Shown piece by piece: positions 33,644 through 47,743 of a DNA stretch of 64,000 nucleotides. The stretch's first letter is position 1. Every line of letters starts with the position of its first letter. Under the pieces are notes generated by a model. That model was not told the DNA's origin, searched no databases, and was given only the letters and a program-made list of their open reading frames with translations. Made by a program: the position numbers and the translations under genes. The DNA is from Stropharia rugosoannulata. Taxonomy: Eukaryota; Basidiomycota; Agaricomycetes; Agaricales; Strophariaceae. The stretch covers positions 930,001 to 994,000 of the forward strand of contig JANCIK010000012.1 of assembly GCA_028532985.1 (NCBI GenBank). The letters run 5' to 3'.

Positions 33644-34773
33644 CGCTCACTGAACTCCACTGAGTCGAAAAGGGTGTGTTCTGAATCATCTGAATCATAG
33701 TACATCAATGACCTGACATAAACGCCAAATTGCCACAATACCTAAGCAATCAACCTTGAATTCGCCACCTTATCACCGTGCTGCGCGGCTGATAGTACAA
33801 GGTATCAACCTAGTCGCTTGACTTGTAACAGCTTCTTTCGTGTGTAACAACTTTTGAGTTGCTTACGACCTCCGGATTGGTTGAAGATGGCGGATCGGAT
33901 GGAGATGGCACATTTCTCAAAGCACAGGAGCATTAAGCTTAGCATTGAAGCTCCGCCTTGCGGTTATGGCGAAGAGGTAGAGGTTGCGGTTGGCTTACTT
34001 ATGGTGGCGAGTTGGCGGCGGTAAGCAAAAAGCGGAGTCATCAGGTGAATAAGGTTAGGGGTGGCACCGTGGCACCCACCAGATGCCGGTAAGAAGACGC
34101 CGATACAGTTGCCGTAATGCCGCAATGCCCCCTGATCCCCCTTCAACCAATCCAAAATAAGAAGTTTGTCCCTTCAAGGAACGTGTACAACACGCGTTGT
34201 GCAGATGTCGTAAAATAGCTTCTCCAACTTGAGAAGAAGGAAGAAAATCAATTCTACCTTACCTGCATCATGGATGGTATGCGGTATTATGAAATAGAAG
34301 GTCACCTTTAACAATGTGTCTTCTTGGTTTATTCCTTGCTGCGGTGGCTGAATCTGAAAAGTCGCATTCTGCATGGAATCACGTCCGTACATTTGCGGTG
34401 CATATGTCTACATATCACCATTTAAGTTTCTTATATCATCAATCGGCCTTAGATGAGCGGACGCTCAGAGTCATTCAGCACCAATTTCGAAAACAACAAA
34501 AATTGTTTTTGTAGTCCTCCTGTGCTACTGCCTGATATATCAAATCTGCAAGACGACCGGGAGCAAGCTACAACAAGGTCTCCAACCAGGCTTGACGCGT
34601 TCTCCAAAAACGGCGACGTCCTCAAGACTCGGCTTGGATTCCCAGTGGGTATATCGTTAACGACCCGTGCCGTGACGTTTCATCTTTCTCAGCAATCCAT
34701 ACATAAATCCGAACGTTGCTTTCTGTTGTTGCGAGACGTCTATGGTGCTGAGGACCAGCTGACCTCCTTCAAT
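33644..34773. other. 1.1-kb region without a recognised gene
   Basis: An open frame runs from 34453 on the plus strand but its sequence is not protein-like upstream of the DUF6533 start and it is treated as chance. Promoters of the two divergent neighbours must be here. Confidence 0.45.
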
Positions 34774-36507
34774 ATGGATGCTGCAGTCCTGAGCCTCGAA
34801 AGGCAAAACGTGCTATGCTCGTATATTGGCGGTGGGTTACAGATAATCTCTGGGAGGAAGATAATTCGCTCATGGCCATCGCAATCGAATGATTCTAGTG
34901 GCTGGACTGGTGGTACGTTCGTTGCCCCGTAGCTTACAAGCTCGACTTCTCACTGTTAATCGATATAGTTTTTTTTTTACGATCACATCTTAACCCTCGC
35001 AGACGAAGTCAAGTACATCTGGAAGGCAAAACATAGCCTGCCTAAATTCATGTTCCTCCTAATCCGCTACCTAGTACCATCTTCACTTGTTTTACAACTT
35101 TATAGTAAGTTCTTGCTAATATATGCGTTATATTCCTAACTTCTATCTTCTGCTCTCAGTAATAACTACCGCCCGTCGTTCAACCGTCAGTGCAGATATA
35201 GTAGGAATCTCCTTGTTTTTTGGCACCTTGTTCCTATTCTGATATGACTGCAGTTGTACAGTGTTCCCTTTCATCTTTCTACATAAATTTCTGAAGCTCG
35301 CCTAGCTGTCGGACATGGTTTAATCTCGCTGTAAGGACTTTGTCCCCTATTAAAGCTCAACTCATCCTGATCCCCTTGATTCGCTTAGGTTTGCTTCGGC
35401 ATTATCTCTATTGGCGTCGGAAACTGCAAGTTACCCGCTGATTCTTCCTCGAGTCAGGGCATTTATTTGACTTTAGTCCTTGTTCTCCTCCGCTTGTGGA
35501 TCCTGTGGAAACGGAACAGAAAAGTAATAGCATGGACGCTTCTATTATTTGTCACCGCTCAAGCAGGCGTAATTGCCTGTGCTGTCATCGTGCTGGTAAA
35601 CGTCACTCGTAGGTGTCTAGCAATAATCGCCTCTCCTCTTTTTCTAACTTTTGTCTCTTCCAGCATCCATGATGTACGACTACAACCTCAAGATGTGTGT
35701 CTTACAGAGACGCAGTATTCTGGGGGCCTTGTATTTTCCTCCCGTATGCACCTGGAATAACTCCGCCGGCCTGTCGTGTTAATAAATTAATTTCTTAAAG
35801 GCAATTTTGGACGGACTGGCACTGCTGGCTGTCATCTGGAATGCCCTCGCCTCCTCTGGCAATCAATTCAATGTCATCATGACTTGTCTTTTTAGCGAAC
35901 GATTTGGCTACCTGCTGGTGAGTTATGCGCCCGCTGTCTTGTATCAATCAAATCCTGAACAATTCCCACAAAATAGATTCTGTTTCGTAAGTCCATCCAT
36001 CCATTGCCCGCTTAGCCAACATGTCCTGCAGCGGCAGTTGACCTCCCTCAAATGTGTCCCCTCTGTTTCAATTATTCACTCACATCATCCATCACAGTCA
36101 TGCGGCTTGTCAACCTTGGAATCACATTGTTCGGACCTGTAAGTGGGCTTCAACTTTAGCGTTAGTCGATGTACGCAGGAAAGCTGACGTCCGATGTCTC
36201 TCTTTTTTTAAGCTGCACTTCGTCTTTTTGGGAATCTGGTACGTGTCCTTGCTCCAACACGAAGACAGGCCTGCAAGTAATCATCACATGCTTGCTTTCC
36301 CTGCATCTTTTCAAATGCATACATCTTCTGATATGATTATCCTCTGTTCGGCATAGCTTCATATGGGCAGCTACGACCGTGACGATTTCACGCCTGATTA
36401 TCGACCTTCGCAAGACTACCCTTAATCCAAAAGGAAGCGAGCTCTCTCCGCCCGTGTCGCCGTACAACACGATCTTCAACTCCGAATCAAATTGTTCCTC
36501 AATCTAA
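34774..36507 (+). CDS. DUF6533-type seven-helix membrane protein
   Basis: Clear exons: 34774-34831, 34899-34912, 34969-35104, 35160 to about 35190, about 35310-35332, 35389-35608, 35664 to about 35743, about 35801-35920, and several short ones ending at 36507. Seen: YDHILTLADEVKYIWKAKH and FLLIRYL (the DUF6533 core), CRTWFNLA, LVLLRLWILWKRNRKVIAWTLLLF, ILDGLALLAVIWNAL, MRLVNLGITLFGP and a last helix FIWAATTVTISRLIIDLRK. This is a large Agaricomycete family of unknown role, receptor-like in topology. Exon 2 is 14 bases, and exon 3 opens with ten T encoding three Phe. One junction near 35,190-35,310 could not be phased, so a micro-exon or defect may be there. Confidence 0.75.
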
Positions 36508-37685
36508 ATATCACAATCAGCTTCCCAACACATATACACATTCGACTATCAACGAAGTTTCATATACATACATGCGAGGCCCACACATGTATCTCACCCG
36601 CTGTCTCTTGAGTTGCGCAAGCAGGGATTGTCAAGCATCAGGTAGCCGATAGCGACATCTACACACACGCCCGATTAATTCAGACTTTATGAACCACGCC
36701 TCGCTTCCGCGGAGAATATTTAGTATACTGTACCACAAAATACACAACCTGTATCATTACTCCCCTTCCACTTACACCTCAATACATCATAGATATTGGA
36801 ACGATTTCCCCACCCCACCCCCCTCAGAAGTCCCAACTCCCCGCATAATCTGTATTGCACTAGGAAGGTTGTACGCATCGTAAATGCATTCCAATCCCGG
36901 TCATCCAACGAGACGTGTGCTGTCCATGAGGCGATCATAGACGTATTGAGTGGCAGATGCAAGGCAACCGGGCTGTCATGTACCTCACGACAAACAAAAG
37001 CATCACCTATGAATACAGGGAATCATTTAGTTTGAATATTCGGACCGCAAAGCCCTATCTTGTAACCGCCTGGCCCTTGTCAAGAACTGGTCCGAATATT
37101 GTTGTGGACTTGAGCTTGAATGTATAACCTTGCTGGGGCTCTCCGTACAATGCATATATCGGCATATTCCCACTGCAGAACCGTAGAAGGAAACGGCAGC
37201 CCAGAAATGCCCGTGGAGTATGTCTAGATTCATCCCCTCATGTCGTTTATCATGCAGTTTCATAATAACTTGTGAAATCATAGCAGCGCCTTAAGATGAT
37301 AATCACGCGGACTACACGACAAAACGATGTCTTTGAAATTGATTACTGATCTCGTTTAATTGCACATTGTTCTGATTGAATGAATAAGCCGAAAAAGTGC
37401 GGGTTTGTAAAGTATGCGACGGACTAACTGAGAGCGAAAGGGAACAGAAACCTTGAATGCAAGCGGATGGGAATATGATATGAGAAAATATGGTTGACGT
37501 GCCAAAAATGACAGTCATGGGGCCCCGAAGTTGGAGTGAGAGTAGTGCGAACAGGAGAGGAAAGCGGATAGAGGTGACGAGCGTGCATATACCGACCTAT
37601 TTACATAGTTAAGCCGATGCGAGGCTGTTGAATGATAGGTCGAAAAAAGCAGTCATATAGAAATCGGCAAAGTCTGTATATCTGT
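36508..37685. other. 1.2-kb region without a recognised gene
   Basis: Two minus-strand frames (36720-36962 and 37027-37281) are open but match nothing I know. The 3' ends of DUF6533 and CDK1 converge here. Confidence 0.45.
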
Positions 37686-39400
<1,715 letters not shown>

Positions 39401-41178
39401 AGATGAGGGTGTGGGGGTAGTAACGATGGAGAGCTTTTTTAAGGAGGAGATCAGTGGCAGTGGGCGGTAACCGGGAGAGATTATAAACAGACTGGGCTAG
39501 TTATATGGGCGGCAGCTAGGGTGCTATCACGTAATAATCGATGTATTCGAGTGGCTGGTGCTGGTATACTCGCAACAGGTGGCGGCAAGAAACAAATTGC
39601 GTTTCAACGCCAAAAAGCGTGGTTCGGCACAGCCACATTGCCGCCCTTGTCAGGTATGAATGTAGACAAGTTACCGGCCACATTAGTCGTGTCGTAAGTT
39701 CTGCGGTCTTTACAATAGTAAAAGCGCTCATTTATCCCGCACTCCATAACTATCATCGAAAGCAAGTTTAACCACAATAAAACCATCCGCTGGCTCTTAT
39801 GATACTTTTCGTACAGGCTGGCCGGTTTGTCCAAATCTAATAATCGTTCTTCTCAGGCCAACATAGAAAATGGAGAAAGGTAACCATTTATCATTCGGTT
39901 GCTCCAGCAGCCGCCCCTGTCGACGTTTCGCATCAGTACAGGCCAAGTAACCTACATAGTTGGCAGCATGCACCATGACGCAGAGACACGCTCTAGATGA
40001 TATATCCGGGAACGACTACATAATCACTTTGTTCCATCCTCGATATATCTCTGACTCAACAAATGAGATATACAACGATTAACATCACATTTCTTCCTGT
40101 TCGAACTCGCACACATGCACTTACATACGAGACGATGGCATTGCGGTCCGGTACATGATTGTTACATTCTGACATCTATGAGAGAAAACGGTTAGCTGTA
40201 TGTCAATATCAATATCAATAATAGCAAAGATATGAAGTGAAGTATGTAAATAGGGCGTACAGTTTGGTTAAGGCAGCACGTCCGGTGGCATTACCCCGTT
40301 GCCATAAGGCCTGTCGCCTGTCTTGTTATATCCTTTGTGCAACTTGTAACAATACCGTAGCGTGAGTAGACAGAGTCAGCTGGTTTCTGAAATCAAGACG
40401 TGGCTTGGAGCTTAGAGCTTCTCTATTCAGCTATTAGAAGAGAAGAACAGGCTATATAAGCTATCATTTAATAAAAGCTTGTGCGTGATAATTAAACGTC
40501 ACCAACCTCTGATTGTTATGCTTCTCAACAGGAATGCCGATTTTGCTGGAGGTACCAAGCAACCCTTTTAGCAATTACTGTATGTTTGACAATTAGGACG
40601 ATATCTGTGAGTATTTATCAATTAATCATGTACTCTCATGCTTTGCGCTTATTACCCCAGGAGAATGACGAAAGCATACCCGCGGGTGCATTAAACAGAA
40701 GATGACCATAAATAAGTCAACATTTTTGCTGTTGATCATGGTTAGTGACTGTAAAAAACTTTTTTGAGCATCAGACAAACTTCCAAGGATGATCGATGAC
40801 AACCCACCCATAGTAATTTTGCATACCCTCGCAGTGCTCCCATGAGATGAATACAATCCCAAAAATAACTCGGGCGAAATATAATTGATAGAATTCACTG
40901 AGGCAGGACGAGTGATGAATGCAGAGAAGTACTGAGAAACGACAGTCAAGAAATACACTAATGTTTCGACCAAAAGTGTCTGTAATAGTATAGCTGGAAA
41001 TCTGGTGCACGAATAGCTTGGTCTGTGATAAAAGGGACCTCATCCCTTTGATAGCAAGAAGAGGTGTTGATACATTACACGATGGCGAAATACTTTTGAT
41101 TATTCTTAGCATGTTCACAATTAACCCGGCCTAGGGGTGAGGTAAGAGATGATATGCAACAACGTTCTGTTGGTGGCG
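39401..41178. other. 1.8-kb region without a recognised gene
   Basis: Contains the CDK1 promoter at the left and the 3' flank of GPN1 at the right. The rest is AT-rich with only short frames. Confidence 0.5.
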
Positions 41179-42669
41179 TTACCTTGGCCAGTTAATATGC
41201 TCTTTTTCGTGTCGTTGTGCGCGCGTTACATCTATATACTCTCCGGGACCCCGCTCCTCCGCTGCACAAAATTTAGCAGGAGACAATTTTGTATACACAT
41301 CCACTTACATCGGTCGATAATATTAAACTCTGCGTCGTCCTCATCGTCGGCATATTCCTCTTCCTCAGGGTCCCATCGGTCGGCCAGTGCACCTTGGGGG
41401 TTTCGCTCACGATCAATAGCGAGATCATTCAAAACCCGAGTCATAGAGTCCTCTTTCGCTTTCTCTCTCGCAAGCTTTAGCGTCTTTTCGCGCTGCTCGC
41501 GGGCGCGCTGTAGCTCAGGCAAGTACTCCCTATATGCGCCGGCGGCGTTAGTTCCGACCTTCTCAACAAGGGCAGAGTTACTTCTCATATTCCTCGCGTG
41601 AGCCTTCGACCGCTTCTAGAAACTCTTTGAAACCATCTCCAGTTACACTAGAAACGCCAACAGCCTATATATGGGTGAGCGTTATCAATTACTATTATAA
41701 CAACGTCCTACCTTGAGGTTTTTGTAAAATTCATCGAGAACAAGACTCATGCTATTCATAAGACTGTTCATGTACGTCGGCTCTCCCTCGGCGTCGCGCG
41801 CGCCGTCATGTGTAGCAAGCGCCGCCTGAAACTCCTCGAAATCGGACATCCATTCAACGGCGAAATCATGAGGCTGGACGTCTGTCTTGTTGAATACAAG
41901 AATGAATGGCAGTTTGGTCTTGTACAAGATACTGTCGAAACGGTGTAAATAGGTAAGGAATCAATGATCGCAGAGCAAAACCGCAGTGCGAGAAGGTCGG
42001 GAATGTCACAGAAATAAACTCACCTACAGGCGTAGAGCATATTAGACATAAAGGTCGCCGGCGCTGTCGTTCGCGGAGTGTCGATAATATACGCGACAAC
42101 GGTCGGTAAAGAAGACGCCACTGCGTCTGTGATAATAGCGCCGGATGCAGACCATGTGAATATTTCAATCTGCCCTGGAGTGTCGAGTATAACATAGCTA
42201 TTGAAGGCATGTCAACAATCCTTCCAATGTAGTGAAACATAGTCGATTACTCAACACTATCCGCTCTTTGCTCAATAAGCCCGAGGACTTGGTCGAACTT
42301 GGTGGTGAAAAGATTCAAGGCCGTAAGGATTCCTCCGTTGGGACCTAGATTGTACCTTTATATCGCGAGGAGTAGTCCATTATTGCCGAGCAAATAACGC
42401 GAGTAAAAGCTTTATACGAACTGCTTCATGACCTCTTGGTAGTTGACAGTATCTCTGATATCAATATTAGGCTCGTAGGGGGTAAATGTGACTGCGGGGT
42501 CCAGATTGACGATGTATGGTGGGGATGGCGGATCGAGCGAGTGCAGATGTGAGTTCAGGCGTTGCACAAAGGTTGACTTGCCCGCGCCCGCCATTCCGAT
42601 GGTGATAATCGTCATCGGCGGCTTCTTTACATCCTTCGCTGTTGTAGAGCTCGACGCCTCTTCAGACAT
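41179..42669 (-). CDS. NPA3: GPN-loop GTPase 1 (Npa3), RNA polymerase II assembly
   Basis: Exons (minus): 42669-42422, 42355-42251, 42197-42024, 41931-41712, 41664-41582, 41529-41309, 41261-41179; phases agree and give 377 residues. GPN1/Npa3 helps assemble and import RNA polymerase II. Seen: [15 protein letters not shown] (P-loop), [21 protein letters not shown], the signature [34 protein letters not shown] (G4) and a charged helix plus acidic tail ([14 protein letters not shown]) ending in GEYIDVTR. The length is that of fungal Npa3. It is divergent to the SRA-YDG gene with 264 bases between starts. Confidence 0.95.
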
Positions 42670-42933
42670 TCTATTCTTCGACTCGGTAGCAAATTCAAGG
42701 GGGAAGAATTAGTAATGGTTGCAAGTACCCACTAGAAATTTCTAGGAAACAAGATTAGTTGCCATCGCTTAGTGGATGAGCGTGAGAAATATGTGACGCG
42801 CACGCGTCGCTGTGTGACGGGCATTGTTCTAGTGGCCTTTGATAGCATTTGCATTTACTAAGCGCGGAAACATGTTAAAAGGTAGTGAACATCTTTCTTC
42901 ACATCCACAACCTCTGCTACCTCTGCAATTAAC
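42670..42933. promoter_or_regulatory. Shared divergent promoter of GPN1 and SRA-YDG genes
   Basis: Contains a CpG-rich patch near 42,793-42,830 with one ACGCGT at 42802-42807 and repeated GTGACG motifs. No TATA box was identified. Confidence 0.45.
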
Positions 42934-44007
42934 ATGGGCACTGAAAGCTTGTGAGAATGCACTCTTTTCTTTGTTACATCGTGATATTTATTTCTCAATG
43001 TGACTCCTCAGCCGCAGGCGCCTTATGGCGGACAAGACGTACTACAATCCTGAGTATACCGAGGCAGACAGTCGACTAGGCCATATCAAAGAATATCCAG
43101 TTGGATCACTATTCAATGATAGGTTAGAACACGTTATACGCAATCCAAGGACCAGCACTGACAATGGCCCAGGCAGCACTGCTCGTCGAGTGGCATACAT
43201 ACCCCAAGGGTTGCCGGAATCTCTGGTACACGCCACGACGGCGCATTCTCGATATGCCTCTCGGGAGGTTATAAAGACGATGACGATCAAGGAGAATTTT
43301 TGTGAGTATACCACCCGATCTGCCTGCTCATACTAAATCAACGTATTTTATAGCGTTTACACTGGTACAGGTTTGTTATCATCCGTAAGCTGTTTTGAAT
43401 AGCATATCTGATATAAACGCTGCGACAGGCGGTCAGGAAGACTCATATGGTGTGAGTGTATATTGCATTACTTATCTCACGTCCGAGGCTCAAGTTCTGT
43501 ATAAACAGGGCAGTGGAAAGCAAGTTGCAGACCAAACTTTTGACCACAAGGATAACGCAGCTTTACTGGTCAGTTCCTTTCATCGCAAGCATCTCGACAA
43601 TGACGTACTTAATCTCATAGAAATCGATGGAAACGGGTCGTCCTGTTCGCGTCATTCGAGGACACCACTTACACTCCAAATATGCTCCGGTGCAGGGGTG
43701 CGCCGACCAATTCGGTTCCGAGGAATTTCGTTACTGACTCATAGGTTAGGTATCGCTATGATGGGCTTTATAAGGTGGAGAAGGTACGTTATTCACTGAT
43801 CTCCTTCAACTCTTTGACCTGATAGAACTGTATCTATATAGGCTTATACGGGTAAGAGCAAAGATGGATTCGAAATCTGTCAATATGAGCTTAGGGTATG
43901 TCTTAATTTCTTGATTTCTCGCTCTTGCATTCAAGTAGATTCCTAGCGTATCCGGGATCAACCTCCCATTCCCATCAATCCCGCCTATAAGTAAAGATAA
44001 CGTCTGA
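42934..44007 (+). CDS. SRA-YDG domain protein (methyl-CpG reader type)
   Basis: Ten small exons: 42934-42950, 43012-43122, 43173-43301, 43354-43370, 43429-43451, 43509-43568, 43621-43697, 43750-43783, 43842-43895, 43939-44007; all phases agree and give 196 residues. SRA domains bind 5-methylcytosine in DNA, as in UHRF1. Seen in order: LGHIKEYPVGSLFNDR, GIHTPRVAGISGT, GAFSICLSGGYKDDDDQGE, FVYTGTGG, DQTFDHKDNAALL, PVRVIRGHHLHSKYAPV, YRYDGLYKVEKAYTG, GFEICQYEL. It consists of the SRA domain alone, without RING, PHD or SET domains, as in the many stand-alone SRA proteins of Agaricomycetes. The gene is missed by simple ORF calling because its exons are so short. Confidence 0.92.
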
Positions 44008-44237
44008 CTCCGATTGACTCAACTGTTTCCAATGTCGCTTGCTTCCATTTTTCAATGCTATTGTGTTCCTGTGTCCTAGAGGCCTTACCTTAAGGCCTCA
44101 TATTTACCACAATTTGTCTCAAATCTCTCTTCAGTTATTTTCATTTCCCGTTTTGAATATTCCAGCATGTGCTTTATGTAAACTACAGTTTGTGTGTATC
44201 CCCGATGTTGTGAATGTTTGGTTGTTGTTGTCTCCTA

Positions 44238-46119
44238 CTAAACAAATGATGTATCTACCCAAGTACTGAAATTGGATCCTATATATCAAAAATTCAAAAC
44301 TTGCGGGAAAATGTTAGCATCAAGAAAACATACCAAGGATATCAGAGATGGTAAATCCGCTAATGGATGTCAGCTTTGTCGAAAAGTTTGCACGCGTCCC
44401 TGCAGCGCCTGGACCTGAGGGGTTAAAGGTAAAATTAAAAGAGCATTAGCGTCTTTCTACGGTTGATTACCACAGACGTGGAGGCTTTACCTGTGTTCTG
44501 GAATTCAGCAAAAAGGACATGGTCAGTGTTGGGCGTCGCTGTCGACCAGATAGACCAGCCGGCAGGGTTGATGTGCGACCCTAACACCGAGTTGCTGAAT
44601 ACCACTCTGATGGTCGGGGGTCTGGATAAACAAGCCCTGTAAAGCCAGAAAAATACAGCGCTTACCTCGCGGTATCTGTGCGGCGTCGCCAAGGTCAGAT
44701 ATATATTTAGGACAGGGAGAGTCAAGACATACCAGTCCAGGGTCGTCCTAAAAAGACATGGCCTAGGTAAAATAAAATAAATCCTACATTAGAAGTATTT
44801 CATGTGTGTATTGTACCCAGTAATCACCACTAGTGCCCGATGCTGCGTTGGACGCAAGTACGATATTTGATTGGTTAATAACGACTGCACAAGCACACTG
44901 TAAGTAAGTTTATGGGCAGTTGGGCATATCTGGGAGAAAGGCTAACAGATGCCATCAGTGGAACTGCTGGGCCCGTCCGCCGTGATCGACCCAGCGCTCA
45001 CTGAGGAAATTGTGACGTTCTGGAAGAAGGCGTGTCCGTGCTGCGATCAATCAAGTAAATGTCCAGTCTGCGGATGACAAGTTGATCTATTTACCTGCCC
45101 GAAGATGAAGTCGACTGCCTGAAAGACCGTAAAGAGATATGAAAATTAGTTACGGTTCATTCCATCTGGTCATTATCCACTTACCCCTTGAATAAATGAG
45201 TTCGCACTGGAAATATTAATGATAAAATTCAATTTAAGGGAATGAGAAGATGGGATTTACGCACTAGAACTGTACTCCAGTCTCCGCGAGGACTGTATCC
45301 TGAAAGTTTCGTTAACAAGAAATTAATGATTGAAACACAAGGTAGAAAGCGCATCAAACGTGCTTACCTGGAAACTGACAAAAGATACTCCATAATAACC
45401 TTGCTGGGTACCGCTCGCACTGACGGCCAAGGCTTGTCCGTTGGTTGCTGCTTGCCCAAACTGTTGTTGCGCGGAGGTCAGCACCCATATTCGCGTTTGA
45501 CAAAGAAATTGGTCCACAAACATTGTTCACCAGGTCGACGTTGTACAGGTTGAAATTTGCTTTGTTTACTTGGAGTGTCTAGGTAAGAGTAATGATGCAT
45601 TTAGGATTGCTTATGCGATGTCAGAGGCATTGATACTCAACGGCAGAGGTGGGGTCCGACCCAGATTGGCCAGCTGATTCTGAATGCGTAATCGTGACCG
45701 TGTTTTCGAGGTACGTCGTCGTGTCCGTAGTCGACCCGAATATCTACATATGCATGTATGGCATGGTTTACTGAGAAAGCTGCAGTGCATAAATAGTGCG
45801 CCAATACCCACAGTCAGTGGTCCAGGACGACTGATCACAACCTGTTCAGAGTATGTCCCTGGTTCACGGTGGGTATTCGAGGTCAGCGCGGGACCAGAGC
45901 AGATGGAATCAAGATACCTGGGAAGATGAAGATCGTCCGACTAGAGCTGTCATTTGGGAGCGAGTTTACCGCAGCCTGGACGCTTGTGAATTCCCCAGAG
46001 GCAGGGTTGCTTGGACGGACTACCACAGCTCCAGACGGCGGGGACGTGCGTGACGCAGCCGAGGCCAGCAAAGCTAGCGCTAGCTCTACTAGGATCGTTC
46101 TGAGCGACCAAGAAAGCAT
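44238..46119 (-). CDS. Pectinesterase (carbohydrate esterase family 8)
   Basis: About 15 exons (minus). Pectinesterase removes methyl groups from pectin and is secreted. The N-terminus VELALALLASAAS is a signal peptide. Seen in order: GEFTSVQAAVNSLPND, IFIFPGTYSEQVVISRPGPLT, STTDTTTYLENTVTITHS, GQAATNGQALAVSASGTQ, GYYGVSFVSFQDT (catalytic-region Gln), AVDFIFGQ (catalytic Asp), HGHAFFQNVTISS, GRPWT (substrate-binding Arg and Trp), INPAGWSIW, and FSTKLTSISGFTISDIL. The last exon ends at the TAG at 44238. Exon edges between 44,640 and 45,060 are less certain than the rest. Confidence 0.88.
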
Positions 46120-47331
46120 GTCTTTCGAGAGTTGTTCCTAGAAATTCTGGACGACCACTTAGTTATAGACGAAAGAATGGTCAGATGATGGTGCGCGGGA
46201 AAAATATGGCGTTTTCGAGGAAAAGAACGTCCAATGTGCGGTCCGCGGAAGGCATGAGCAGAGGAACTATTTTTACGCCTGATACATTTCGTGTCGAGTG
46301 GCATTGTGAATGAGCGAACTGCGGATTGAATATGAGGCATGTGCAATGGTTTACGTGTGAGTAATTTGACAGTAAAGGGCCTTGCTTTGCTGCCAACTCG
46401 CAAATTGCATAGGAAGAAGAGACGACGATGGTTAATTGTATTCGGTCGTAATCGTCGTCAGGTCATATGCAAAGGTCTAAGTGGGAGGCACTCCAATGTG
46501 AACTAGACAAACCTCAGATAGATAGCAAGCACCAGGCTGGCAACGAGATTAGTCAAGTGTTTCGTGAAAAGCCAGTTGAATTTTTTCCGTGGTTCGTTAT
46601 TTCATATGTTAAGAAGACATTCCACCATCTGAAATTCAGCTTTACTGATATATTTCAGTCGGCTTCGATTTCCAGAGGTTGGATCCCGACAGAGTCTAGA
46701 TGTGAAATAGCCATATTGCAGATAAAACGCTTGATAATTGAAAGGTAGTGCAGCTGAGATGTATATTCACAGGTCATTTGAGAGAATTTCATGTGATGGG
46801 TACAGGACTGGAAAGTTTTTCTTTGGCAGATCTAGAGTTGGGTATCAGGCGCCAGCCAGGTCTTGGATCAATAAGGTCCGCGCGGTACCTCCGTTAATGA
46901 CAAGAGAAGTTGCTGTAAATAGACAGAATATGTTCAGTAAGAGACACCTCTATCAACAACTGGTTATCCAAGGAGAAAACAGGATAGCAAAAGATGGTTG
47001 GAATGCGGACTTCTAAGGGTGAAGTAACTTCAAAAGGCTAAATATAGTAATCTATCACGTGATCGGCATTTGTCGACCACGTCGCTCGACATTGGCTCGA
47101 CACGACGCCTGGCGCCGCGGCATTTTACCAACGTTGTACCAACTAGTTACTTTTTGGCTATTTCGTAAATCTCACCAAAGGACTCTAAGGAACACATCTT
47201 TGAACTCTGTGCTCTGGGTGCTTTTATCGAAAACACTTAGCTTTCCTCCCAAATCACGCCTAGTCCGACTTTTGACGATATTGGTCCCCTGTCTTGATTC
47301 CTGAAAGAAGAGCCATTACCACTATCGAAAT
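46120..47331. other. 1.2-kb region without a recognised gene
   Basis: Carries the promoters of the divergent pectinesterase and SPC1 genes. Plus-strand frames at 46467-47016 match nothing known. Confidence 0.45.
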
Positions 47332-47743
47332 ATGAGTACCTACGTGCAGGAGCTCCTTGAAGGAAAAATTGTGAGACGCCTTCATTAGATATTGAATGGG
47401 CGATACTCATGGAATATCAGGATTTCCAAGGCCAAAGTACTGTAGACTTTGTGTCGAGGTTGACGCTTGCTTCTGCAACAGTGAGTTGAAATAGACACTT
47501 GTACACGTCGTTTTCTGATTGGATTCCTGCAGGTTCTGGCGTTCTGTCTTGGATTCATTGCACAAGACCTTCGCGTAACCTTTGGTATCATGGGTGTGAC
47601 AGTTCTTGGTTTGGCGCTGGTACGTTTGTCTCATTCTATGGTATTTACGCGGCTTACGGTTCTTTTAGGTGGTCCTACCGCCGTGGTCGATGTTCAACAA
47701 GCATCCTGTGAAGTGGCTGTCGCCAACACCCAAAGTGCAGTAA
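47332..47743 (+). CDS. SPC1: Signal peptidase complex subunit 1 (SPC1/SPCS1)
   Basis: Exons: 47332-47370, 47421-47480, 47533-47619, 47669-47743; phases agree and give 86 residues, the family size. Spc1 is a small ER membrane subunit of signal peptidase. Seen: a short start ending LLEGKIDFQGQ, two membrane helices (ATVLAFCLGFIAQ and TFGIMGVTVLGLALVVL) separated by a short loop, then PPWSMFNKHPVKWLSP, the hallmark of the family. Frames of its four exons are too short to be flagged alone. Confidence 0.93.

Noticed and set aside
34453..34932. 159-codon plus-strand frame
   Set aside because: Its end overlaps the true first exons of the DUF6533 gene, and it reads through their intron; the upstream part is not protein-like.
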